This document shows positions 57,276 through 64,000 of a DNA stretch of 64,000 nt, one piece after another. The position numbers were made by a program, and so were the translations under genes. The DNA lies in contig NZ_CP092365.1 of the NCBI RefSeq assembly GCF_022370835.2, positions 2,914,001-2,978,000 on the forward strand, written 5' to 3'. Numbering within the stretch: the stretch's first letter is position 1; each line of letters opens with the position of its first letter. This DNA comes from Mycolicibacillus parakoreensis. Its GTDB lineage: Bacteria; Actinomycetota; Actinomycetes; Mycobacteriales; Mycobacteriaceae. Below the pieces are notes generated by a model. It saw only the letters and a list, made by a program, of their open reading frames with translations. It ran no database searches and was not told the DNA's origin.

Positions 57276-59066
57276 GTGCCCAGTCACGCCAGCTCACGGA
57301 TCCAGAAGGTGCTCGTCGCCAACCGCGGGGAGATCGCGGTGCGAGTGATCCGGGCGGCCCGGGACGCGGGCCTGCCCAGCGTGGCGGTCTACGCCGAGCC
57401 GGACGCCGACGCGCCGCACGTGCGGCTGGCCGACGAGGCGTTCGCCCTCGGCGGCCAGACCTCGGCGGAGTCCTACCTGGTGTTCGAGAAGCTCCTGGAG
57501 GCCGCCGAGAAATCCGGCGCCAACGCGATCCACCCCGGCTACGGTTTCCTCTCCGAGAACGCCGACTTCGCCGAGGCGGTGATCGACGCCGGGCTGATCT
57601 GGATCGGGCCGAGCCCGCAGTCGATCCGCGACCTCGGCGACAAGGTCACCGCACGCCACATCGCCGCGCGCGCCAAGGCGCCGCTGGTTCCCGGCACGGC
57701 CGACCCGGTCAAGGACGCCGACGAGGTGGTGGCGTTCGCCCAGGAGCACGGCGTCCCGGTCGCGATCAAGGCGGCGTTCGGCGGCGGGGGCCGCGGCATG
57801 AAGGTCGCCCGCACCATCGAGGAGATCCCCGAGCTGTTCGAGTCGGCCACCCGCGAGGCGGTGGCCGCGTTCGGCCGCGGCGAGTGCTTTGTGGAGCGCT
57901 ACCTGGACAAGCCGCGTCACGTCGAGGCCCAGGTGGTGGCCGACCAGCACGGCAACGTCGTCGTGGCCGGCACCCGCGACTGCTCGCTGCAGCGCCGGTT
58001 CCAGAAGCTGGTCGAAGAAGCCCCGGCGCCCTTTTTGACCGATGCGCAGCGCAAGGAGATCCACGAGTCGGCCAAGCGGATCTGCAAGGAGGCCGGCTAC
58101 TACGGCGCCGGCACCGTGGAGTACCTGGTCGGCCAGGACGGGTTGATCTCGTTTTTGGAGGTCAACACCCGCCTGCAGGTCGAGCACCCGGTCACCGAGG
58201 AGACCTCCGGCATCGACCTGGTGCGCGAGCAGTTCCGCATCGCCAACGGCGAGAAGCTCGACCTCACCGAGGATCCGGAGCCGCGCGGGCACTCGTTCGA
58301 GTTCCGCATCAACGGTGAGGACGCCGGCCGCGGCTTCCTGCCCGCGCCCGGTCCGGTCACCCGGTTCGACCCGCCCACCGGTCCCGGCATCCGGATGGAC
58401 TCGGGGGTGGAGACCGGGTCGGTGATCGGCGGGCAGTTCGACTCGATGCTGGCGAAGCTGATCGTCACCGGCGCCACCCGCACCGAGGCCTTGCAACGCG
58501 CCCGTCGAGCCCTCGACGAGTTCCACGTCGAGGGCCTGGCCACGGTGATCCCGTTCGACCGTGCCGTGGTGCGCGACCCGGCGTTCGTCGGCGACGAGAA
58601 CGGCTTCTCGGTGCACACCCGCTGGATCGAGACCGAGTGGGACAACACCGTGGAGCCGTTCGCCGGCGCGGAGGGCCTCGGTGAGGACGAGGCGCTGCCG
58701 CGGCAGAAGGTCGTCGTCGAGGTCGGCGGCCGGCGCCTGGAGGTGTCGCTCCCCGGTGACCTGGCCGTGGGCAACGGCGGCGGCGCCGGCGGCGCGATCC
58801 GCAAGAAGCCGAAGGCCCGTAAACGCAGTGCCGGCGGCGGGGCGGCCGCCTCCGGGGATGCGGTGACCGCGCCGATGCAGGGCACCGTGGTCAAGGTCGC
58901 CGTGGAGGAGGGCCAGCAGATCGCCGCCGGCGACCTGGTGGTGGTGCTCGAGGCGATGAAGATGGAGAACCCCGTCACCGCACACAAGGACGGCGTGGTC
59001 ACCGGGCTGGCGGTGGAGGCCGGCGCCGCGATCACCCAGGGCACGGTGCTCGCCGAGATCAAATAG
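57276..59066 (+). CDS. accA3: Acyl-CoA carboxylase alpha subunit AccA3 (biotin carboxylase + BCCP)
   Basis: Essential biotin subunit shared by mycobacterial acyl-CoA carboxylases. The 596-residue protein has the biotin carboxylase domain (1-450: [24 protein letters not shown]-loop [26 protein letters not shown]) and a C-terminal biotinyl domain with the biotin Lys in EAMKMENP; a basic KKPKARKRS linker joins them. GTG 57276 has GGAGG 4 nt upstream and matches the M. tuberculosis start. It would be biotinylated by BirA and joined by AccD5/AccE5, all in this window. Confidence 0.98.
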   Translation: MPSHASSRIQKVLVANRGEIAVRVIRAARDAGLPSVAVYAEPDADAPHVRLADEAFALGGQTSAESYLVFEKLLEAAEKSGANAIHPGYGFLSENADFAEAVIDAGLIWIGPSPQSIRDLGDKVTARHIAARAKAPLVPGTADPVKDADEVVAFAQEHGVPVAIKAAFGGGGRGMKVARTIEEIPELFESATREAVAAFGRGECFVERYLDKPRHVEAQVVADQHGNVVVAGTRDCSLQRRFQKLVEEAPAPFLTDAQRKEIHESAKRICKEAGYYGAGTVEYLVGQDGLISFLEVNTRLQVEHPVTEETSGIDLVREQFRIANGEKLDLTEDPEPRGHSFEFRINGEDAGRGFLPAPGPVTRFDPPTGPGIRMDSGVETGSVIGGQFDSMLAKLIVTGATRTEALQRARRALDEFHVEGLATVIPFDRAVVRDPAFVGDENGFSVHTRWIETEWDNTVEPFAGAEGLGEDEALPRQKVVVEVGGRRLEVSLPGDLAVGNGGGAGGAIRKKPKARKRSAGGGAAASGDAVTAPMQGTVVKVAVEEGQQIAAGDLVVVLEAMKMENPVTAHKDGVVTGLAVEAGAAITQGTVLAEIK

Positions 59067-59078
59067 CACGCCGCCACC

Positions 59079-59447
59079 GTGGAGCCCGTCGAGATCAACG
59101 CCGGCGACTGGTATCTGCGCGGCCCGCGCGCCGATGACCGCGTCGACGACCGGGCGTCGCTGGCCGAACTCGGCGAGACCGATCCGCGGTATGTGGCGCG
59201 CGCCGCCGCCGGCTGGGCCGACGAGACCCGCTACACCTGGGCGGTCTGCGAGCCGACCACCGGGGAGTTGCTCGCCGAGGTGGTGTTGGATCCGGCCAGC
59301 GGGGTGCTGAGCGCCCGGGCCCGCCCCGGCCGGCGGGGCGCCGCCCAGGCGGGTGCCGAGTCAGCCTCCCGGTTCGCCGCCGGGGCGCTGGGCCTGACCC
59401 CCGCCGTCGCCGCGGTCACCGAGGCGGGCGGCACGCCGGCGTCCTAG
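59079..59447 (+). CDS. Small protein downstream of accA3, GNAT-like fragment
   Basis: A 122-residue protein starting 12 bp after accA3. The middle (YVARAAAGWADETRYTWAVCEPTTGELLAEVVLDPASGVLSARA) resembles the central strands of GNAT acetyltransferases, where a substrate strand pair precedes the acetyl-CoA loop, but the full R-x-x-G-x-G/A motif and the last strands are not present; GRRGAAQAGAESASRFAAGALG may be a worn version. Probably co-transcribed with accA3. Its last 87 bp overlap the DUF2530 gene on the opposite strand. Confidence 0.65.
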   Translation: MEPVEINAGDWYLRGPRADDRVDDRASLAELGETDPRYVARAAAGWADETRYTWAVCEPTTGELLAEVVLDPASGVLSARARPGRRGAAQAGAESASRFAAGALGLTPAVAAVTEAGGTPAS

Positions 59448-59672
59448 CACGATCCACAGCACCCCGGCCGTCCCGGCCGCCGCCGCCAGCGCCCCCAGAC
59501 CGATCGTCCAGCCGGTATTGCGCATCGCCAGCGCCGTCATGAACCCGACGAGGCAGATCACCGACCAGACCACCAGGGCGGCGCCGGGCAGCTCCCGGCG
59601 GTCCTTCATCACCAGCCCGGCCCGCGGGCGGGTGGTGCGCGCGTAGTCAATCGGACTGTCAGAGTTACTCAT
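59361..59672 (-). CDS. DUF2530 small membrane protein
   Basis: A 103-residue protein with two hydrophobic segments (GAALVVWSVICLVGFMTALAM and IGLGALAAAAGTAGVLWIVLG), a cytosolic N-terminus and a Gly/Arg-rich tail. This matches the actinobacterial DUF2530 family, usually found beside accA3 and sigF in mycobacteria. No sigF gene lies in this window. ATG 59672 chosen by match to the family start. Overlaps the preceding gene tail to tail. Confidence 0.78.
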   Translation of the reverse strand: MSNSDSPIDYARTTRPRAGLVMKDRRELPGAALVVWSVICLVGFMTALAMRNTGWTIGLGALAAAAGTAGVLWIVLGRRRAARLGDRGDGGGQAQRPGGEPGG

Positions 59673-59712
59673 GGCCCCCGGGTACCCGGTGTGGCCGGGG
59701 TGAAACCGGTGC

Positions 59713-60270
59713 TCAGCGCGCGCCGGCGCCCTCGGCGAGCTGCTCGACGAGCGCGGCACAAAAACCCGGCAGGTCGGCCGGGGACCGGCTGGTGATGAGG
59801 TTGGCGTCGATGACGACCTCGTCGTCGACGACATTGGCCCCGGCGTTGGCCAGATCGGTGCGGATGCTCGGATACGACGTCATCGTGCGCCCGCCGACCA
59901 CCCCGGCCTCCACCAGGGTCCACGGCCCGTGGCAGATCGCGGCGACCGGTCTGCCGGAGTCGACGAACTCCCGCACGAACGCCACCGCCGCACCGTCCAT
60001 CCGCAGCTTGTCCGGGTTGACCGTGCCGCCGGGCAGCACCAGGGCGTCGAATTCGGCGGGGTCGGCGTCGGCGACCCGCCGGTCGACCCGCACCGTGCCC
60101 GCCGGCTCCAGATCGTGGTCGCGCGCCGCGATCTCCCCGGCGTCCAACGACAACAACTCCGTCTGCGCGCCCTGCTCCCGCAGGGTCGCCACCGGTTGTT
60201 CGTACTCGACGCGCTCCACGCCGTCGGCGGCCAGCACCGCGACGCGCCTGCCGGCCAATCGCTCTGCCAT
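59713..60270 (-). CDS. DJ-1/PfpI family protein
   Basis: A 185-residue class I glutamine amidotransferase-like protein of the PfpI/YhbO group (deglycase or stress protein). It has VAVLAADGVERVEYEQP, DALVLPGGTVNPDKLR, and the nucleophile elbow AICHGPWTLVEAG with Cys113-His114. The later NVVDDEVVIDANLITSRSPADLPGFC region is the usual end. No membrane segment. Stands alone between two minus-strand genes; ATG 60270 precedes a GGACAAG site. Confidence 0.92.
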   Translation of the reverse strand: MAERLAGRRVAVLAADGVERVEYEQPVATLREQGAQTELLSLDAGEIAARDHDLEPAGTVRVDRRVADADPAEFDALVLPGGTVNPDKLRMDGAAVAFVREFVDSGRPVAAICHGPWTLVEAGVVGGRTMTSYPSIRTDLANAGANVVDDEVVIDANLITSRSPADLPGFCAALVEQLAEGAGAR

Positions 60271-60306
60271 GGCTTGTCCTTCCTGTGTCCCTGTGTCGCT
60301 GCGGTC

Positions 60307-61329
60307 TCACGTCGGTGGGCTCGGGGTCGGCTCACCCCGGCCCCGGGCCGGGGCGCCGCGCAGCGCCGCCAGCAGCGGGCCGGCCGCCTCGGTGAGGAAG
60401 CGGTCCTGGTGGTCCCCGCCGATCTGGATGAGGGCGATGTCGGTGAAACCGGCCCGCCGGTAGGCGCCGACGGCTTCGATGATCGGCTCCAGGTCGGGTC
60501 CGCAGGGTATCGCGGCGGCGACGTCGTCGGGCCGCACGAAACGGGTGGCGGCGGCGAACGCGGCCGGTGTCGGCAGCTCGGCGTTGACCTGCCAGCCCCC
60601 GGCGAACCAGCGGAACTGGTCATGGGCGCGGGCGACCGCGGCCTGCCGGTCGGGGTCCCAGCACACCGGCAGTTGACCGACGATACGTCCCCCGCCGGCC
60701 AGTCCGGCGGCCTGGCGGGCGCTGTGCCAGGCATGGACGAGCCCCGGGTCGGGCGCTACGGCGATCAGATGGTCGGCGAGGGTGGCCAGTTTGTCGATGC
60801 CGTGCTGGCCGGCCAGCGCCACCCCGATGCCGATCGGATCGGCGGGACAGTCGAACAGCTTGGCCATCTCCACCCGGAAATGCTCACCGCGCAGACTCAC
60901 CTGCTCGCCGGTGAACAGTGCGCGGATGATCTCGATGGCTTCGCGCAGCATGTCCTGGCGGCGGGTGACGGTCGGCCAGCCCGCACCGATGACGTGCTCG
61001 TTGAGGTTCTCGCCGCTGCCCAGCCCGAGGGTGAACCGGCCCCGCGCGAGCAGCTGGACGGTGGCCGCGTGCTGCGCCACGATCGCCGGGTGATACCGCA
61101 TCGTCGGGCAGGTGACGTAGGAGTACAGCTGCATGCGTTCGGTGGCGTACGCGACCGCCCCGAGCACCGTCCAGGCGTTGGGGGCGTGGCCCTGAGCGCT
61201 GAGCCAGGGGGTGAAATGATCGCTGCAGACGGCGAAGTCGAAGCCGACCCGTTCGGCGGCGACCGCATCGCGCACCAGATCCCGCGGCCCGCTCTGCTCG
61301 GTCATCAACGTGTAGCCGACGCGTGTCAT
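60307..61329 (-). CDS. F420-dependent oxidoreductase (luciferase-like, TIGR03557 type)
   Basis: A 340-residue TIM-barrel flavin/F420 enzyme close to F420-dependent glucose-6-phosphate dehydrogenases (FGD/TIGR03557): MTRVGYTLMTEQSGPRDLV, SDHFTPWL, AYATERMQLYSYVTCPTMRYHPAIVAQ, LGLGSGENLNEHV and LFTGEQVSLRGEHF. The family typically couples F420 to oxidation or reduction of a small molecule; the exact substrate is unknown, and the residues that hold glucose-6-P cannot be confirmed by eye. ATG 61329 chosen; a longer frame lacks a ribosome site. F420 itself is finished by FbiA/FbiB encoded in this window. Confidence 0.9.
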   Translation of the reverse strand: MTRVGYTLMTEQSGPRDLVRDAVAAERVGFDFAVCSDHFTPWLSAQGHAPNAWTVLGAVAYATERMQLYSYVTCPTMRYHPAIVAQHAATVQLLARGRFTLGLGSGENLNEHVIGAGWPTVTRRQDMLREAIEIIRALFTGEQVSLRGEHFRVEMAKLFDCPADPIGIGVALAGQHGIDKLATLADHLIAVAPDPGLVHAWHSARQAAGLAGGGRIVGQLPVCWDPDRQAAVARAHDQFRWFAGGWQVNAELPTPAAFAAATRFVRPDDVAAAIPCGPDLEPIIEAVGAYRRAGFTDIALIQIGGDHQDRFLTEAAGPLLAALRGAPARGRGEPTPSPPT

Positions 61330-61428
61330 GCCGGTCGCATACCCTCCGCCGGCGGTGTCAAACCGGCGGCGGGCGGCGCCGGCCACCGCCGGGTTTCATC
61401 CCCGCCCGTGCGCGGGTATGGCAGAGCC

Positions 61429-62472
61429 ATGAGCACTGCGCTGACCCCCGCGACCAGCGGCGCCCCGCCGTTGCCGATCGGGTGCGGACCGTTGTCCACC
61501 GCGGTCTGCGACACCCTGGCCGGTTCCCCGGAGCGGCTGGCACACCTGGGGGCCGACATCGACGGGGTCGACCCGTACGGACGTGACCTACAGCTGGCGT
61601 TGCAGGTCTGCTACGAACTGCACTACCGCGGGTTCGCCGGGGTCGACCCCGGTTGGGAGTGGGACCCCGACCTGCTGGCTCTGCGCCGCCGCCTCGAGCA
61701 GGCGTTCCTCGATCGGGTGGCCGCCGAGGTCGGCGCCGTCGACCCGGCGGCGTCGGCCGCCGCGGAGATGGACGCCCTGGCCGTCGAGCCGGTCCGCGGC
61801 ACCGGGCTCACCTGGCACCTGCGCGACAGCGGCACCTGGGAGCAGATGCGCGAGTACTTCGTGCAGCGCTCGGTGTATCACCTCAAGGAGGGCGATCCGC
61901 ACGCGTGGGTGATCCCACGTCTGAGCGGCGGGGCCAAGGCCGCGTTCGTGGCGATCGAATTCGACGAGTACGGGGCCGGGCACGGGCACCGGGTGCATCA
62001 GGAGCTGTTCGCCGCGCTGATGGCCGCCGCCGGACTCGACGCCCGCTATCTGGGCTACCTCGACACGGTCTCGGCGGAGGCGCTGGCGGCGGTGAACCTG
62101 ATGTCGCTGTTCGGTCTGCACCGGCGGTGGCGCGGTGCGGTCGTCGGCCATTTCGCGGCCACCGAGATCACCTCCCCGCCGGGGTCGCAGCGGCTGGTGA
62201 CCGCGTTGCGCCGGCTCGACGCCCCGGCGGCCTGCGTGGGGTTCTACCGCGAACACGTGGAGGCCGACGCGGTGCACGAACAGGTGGTGCGCAGCGAGGT
62301 GGTCGGCGCGTTGCTCGCGCGCGAGCCCGACCTGCAGCGCGATGTGGTGTTCGGCATCCGCGCCGCCGCCGTGGTGGAGAACCGGCTCGCCGATCAGATG
62401 CTGACGCGGTGGCGCTCGGGGCGCACGGCGCTGCGCTCACCGCTGCCGGCGGCCGAGCCCACCGAACGTTAG
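61429..62472 (+). CDS. Iron-containing redox enzyme, haem oxygenase-like fold
   Basis: A 347-residue protein of the haem-oxygenase-like di-iron group (Haem_oxygenas_2 type). Candidate iron ligands lie in AIEFDEYGAGHGHRVHQELF and in FYREHVEADAVHEQV, with the ligand-rich HxxxE spacing typical of this fold. These enzymes act on varied substrates (oxidative decarboxylation, N-oxygenation), so the reaction is open. It converges on, and overlaps by 4 bp, the CDGSH gene, a pairing often seen in mycobacteria. Confidence 0.85.
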   Translation: MSTALTPATSGAPPLPIGCGPLSTAVCDTLAGSPERLAHLGADIDGVDPYGRDLQLALQVCYELHYRGFAGVDPGWEWDPDLLALRRRLEQAFLDRVAAEVGAVDPAASAAAEMDALAVEPVRGTGLTWHLRDSGTWEQMREYFVQRSVYHLKEGDPHAWVIPRLSGGAKAAFVAIEFDEYGAGHGHRVHQELFAALMAAAGLDARYLGYLDTVSAEALAAVNLMSLFGLHRRWRGAVVGHFAATEITSPPGSQRLVTALRRLDAPAACVGFYREHVEADAVHEQVVRSEVVGALLAREPDLQRDVVFGIRAAAVVENRLADQMLTRWRSGRTALRSPLPAAEPTER

Positions 62473-62666
62473 GGTGCACCACGTCGGCAGCGCCGATGGC
62501 TGGTGTCGCAGAGCGGATAGGTGGTGCTGCGACCACACGCGCAGATCGCCACCTGGAAGCGGTCGGACTCCACCACCCCGTCGGGGGTCTCGATGCGCAC
62601 CGGGCCGGCGACCAACACCGGGCCGTGCCGCACCACCCGCACCCGCCGGTAGTCGTCGGCGCTCAC
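62469..62666 (-). CDS. CDGSH iron-sulfur domain protein
   Basis: A 65-residue protein ending in the CDGSH-type [2Fe-2S] site: CACGRSTTYPLCDTSH, with three Cys and one His as ligands (C42, C44, C53, H57). The N-terminal half is a beta-rich extension (VRVVRHGPVLVAGPVRIETPDG). Such small proteins handle electrons or clusters. GTG/ATG start overlaps the methyltransferase stop, so both come from one transcript; it may serve the redox enzyme that faces it. Confidence 0.92.
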   Translation of the reverse strand: MSADDYRRVRVVRHGPVLVAGPVRIETPDGVVESDRFQVAICACGRSTTYPLCDTSHRRCRRGAP

Positions 62667-63376
62667 GGTTTGTCCGCCCGGATCACCACGAGGCGCTCAC
62701 TGCGACAGCCCGGCACCATCCGGCCGCTCCGTTGCAGCCAGTCGAGCCTGCTGGAAAGGACCGGGCCGAACGGGATCCGTTGTTCTGCCACGACTTCGGC
62801 ACTCAGCCCCGCCGCCCACAAGTCCAAAAGCGAGCGGTCGACGTCGGCGAACTCCGACTGCACCATCAGTAGCACCCCGCCGGGACACAGCAGCGCCCCG
62901 GCCGATCCACACAGCGGCCCGAGCACCGCCCGGCCGTCGACCCCGCCGTCCCACGACCGGGCGGGTGAGCCGACGACCGCCGGCGGTGCCGCACCGGGCG
63001 GGGTGGGCACGTACGGCGGGTTGACCACCACCGCCTCGAACGGTGCGACGGTCAGCGCATGCGTCCAGGGACCCTGTCGGACGTCGACGTCGACCCCGGC
63101 GGCCCGCGCGTTGGCCGCCGCGCACCGCACCGCGCGCGGGCAGATGTCGACGGCGGTGACACCGCGGGCACCCAGTTCGGCCGCGGCGATCGCCACTACC
63201 CCGGAGCCGGTACACAGATCCAACACCCGCTTGCGGTGGACGAGGCCCATCGACGCCATCACGCCGATCAGCAACTGCGAATCCTCCTGCGGCACATACA
63301 CCCCGTCGGCGACCGGGGGTGCCCCCCGCGGGCGGGCGGCCGACCGCGGCGCGCAGGTCGTCAAATCCGGCAACAT
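62663..63376 (-). CDS. HemK2/PrmC-like methyltransferase
   Basis: A 237-residue class I SAM methyltransferase: VADGVYVPQEDSQLLIGVM, the SAM loop VLDLCTGSGVVAIAAAELGA, TAVDICPRAV and the NPPYVP motif that marks enzymes methylating Gln, Asn or N-heterocycles. It resembles the HemK2 branch (eukaryotic N6AMT1-like) found in mycobacteria rather than PrmC of release factors. ATG 63376 and GTG 63379 are adjacent alternatives. Overlaps the CDGSH gene by 4 bp. Confidence 0.9.
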   Translation of the reverse strand: MLPDLTTCAPRSAARPRGAPPVADGVYVPQEDSQLLIGVMASMGLVHRKRVLDLCTGSGVVAIAAAELGARGVTAVDICPRAVRCAAANARAAGVDVDVRQGPWTHALTVAPFEAVVVNPPYVPTPPGAAPPAVVGSPARSWDGGVDGRAVLGPLCGSAGALLCPGGVLLMVQSEFADVDRSLLDLWAAGLSAEVVAEQRIPFGPVLSSRLDWLQRSGRMVPGCRSERLVVIRADKP

Positions 63377-63462
63377 CACCCGGGGTTACCCCACCCCCGG
63401 GATGACCAAACGCGGCGTTCACCCGGCTCCCGCGGGCGGACAGGGCGGTCCGCGCCTTCGGT

Positions 63463-64000
63463 TCATTCGTCGCGGATCCGTTCGCGCACATCACGAACGG
63501 TTTGCTTCGCCGACTCGGTGAACTCATGCATCTTCTGCTTGGCACCCTTGGTGGTCATGCTCACCCGGTCCGGATCGTGCAGCACGGCCTTGGCGGTGTT
63601 CTTCGCCATCTCGCTGCGGATCTGCGGAGGCACCGGCGGCACGTCCGGGTCGACGACCACTTCGAGGACCACCGGACCGGCGGCCGAGAGCGCCTCATCC
63701 CAGGCCTCGCCGATGGTGGCCGGGTCGTCGCAGCGGATTCCGGTCAACCCGATCAGCGTGGCGAACTCGGCATAGGGAACGTCGGGAATATGTTGGCTGC
63801 CCTCGAATTTCGGTTGCCCGCCCATGGCGCGCTGTTCCCAGGTGACCTGGTTGAGATCCTGGTTGTTGAACACGCAGAAGATCAACGGGCCGTCCGACAG
63901 CCGATCCCGGTAGCGTTTGACGGTGATCATCTCGGCCATTCCGTTCATCTGGAACACCCCGTCGCCGACGATGGCGATGACCGGCCGGCCCGGGTGGGCC
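63463..64000 (-). CDS. Thiamine-pyrophosphate-dependent enzyme, C-terminal part (partial)
   Basis: The frame enters from beyond the window's right edge and ends at 63463, giving the last ~179 residues. The TPP/Mg motif starts as VGDGVFQMN and continues with NGMAEMITV and FCVFNNQDLNQVTWEQ, the pattern of pyruvate oxidase/acetolactate synthase-like enzymes; the end (HDPDRVSMTTKGAKQKMHEFTESAKQTVRDVRERI) is a charged tail. Likely a thiamine pyrophosphate-requiring protein related to pyruvate dehydrogenase (quinone). Only the C-terminal domain can be judged. Confidence 0.88.
   Translation of the reverse strand, partial: AHPGRPVIAIVGDGVFQMNGMAEMITVKRYRDRLSDGPLIFCVFNNQDLNQVTWEQRAMGGQPKFEGSQHIPDVPYAEFATLIGLTGIRCDDPATIGEAWDEALSAAGPVVLEVVVDPDVPPVPPQIRSEMAKNTAKAVLHDPDRVSMTTKGAKQKMHEFTESAKQTVRDVRERIRDE

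Overview
The window is chromosomal DNA of very high GC content (roughly 70% by eye) from a member of the Mycobacteriaceae. The gene order tmk-mtrA-mtrB-lpqB, sahH, alkB-rubredoxin-tetR, manA-SIS-pmmA, whiB2, fbiA-fbiB, mannose-1-P guanylyltransferase-wbbL-rmlD, lcp1, pacL1-ctpC, fadE25-purE-purK, gtrA-PH-birA, accD5-accE5-maf-sseA-sufE-accA3 follows, gene by gene, the Rv3244c-Rv3285 stretch of M. tuberculosis as I remember it. Proteins are close enough to recognise by eye. The species cannot be named from the sequence.

Layout. 1-1011: end of a membrane protein gene and a slipin. 1041-5896 (minus): lpqB, mtrB, mtrA, tmk, the envelope and cell-division two-component operon. 5925-10523: a compact DosR core cluster (tgs1, a broken Rv3131/acg-type nitroreductase, devS, devR) in the same order and orientation as Rv3130c-Rv3133c, but placed between tmk and sahH. 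10654-14327: sahH, then the alkane hydroxylase operon with one rubredoxin. 14406-20650: APC permease, CDF transporter, and mannose activation genes. 20756-30392: DUF3499, Rv3259-like, whiB2, F420 synthesis (fbiA, fbiB), GDP-mannose and rhamnose linker synthesis, Lcp1 ligase, Rv3268-like. 30457-32922: PacL1/CtpC metal efflux. 32985-35570: lactonase-type hydrolase with two SDRs. 36573-40629: a ferric-chelate type ABC importer whose ATPase is fused to a FhuF-like reductase. 40634-42572: an MpaB-type oxygenase operon with its own TetR and a 17-bp palindrome at its promoter. 42747-45645: methyltransferase, small membrane protein, CoA-transferase. 45634-59066: fadE25, purine genes, gtrA, birA, a FadD17-like ligase and the acyl-CoA carboxylase genes with biotin ligase. 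59079-64000: stress/redox genes (DUF2530, PfpI, F420-dependent oxidoreductase, haem-oxygenase-like enzyme, CDGSH protein, methyltransferase, partial TPP enzyme).

How the parts fit. Much of the window serves the envelope: ManA, PmmA and the guanylyltransferase make GDP-mannose; RmlD and WbbL make and attach the rhamnose of the arabinogalactan linker; Lcp1 attaches arabinogalactan to peptidoglycan; AccA3/AccD5/AccE5 with BirA supply malonyl- and methylmalonyl-CoA for lipids; MtrAB-LpqB and WhiB2 regulate division. Accessory blocks add dormancy (DosR/Tgs1), alkane use, metal efflux and iron acquisition. No tRNA, rRNA, insertion sequence, prophage or CRISPR array was seen. The most notable points are the relocated DosR core cluster with a decayed nitroreductase, the ABC-ATPase/FhuF fusion, and several operator-like palindromes.
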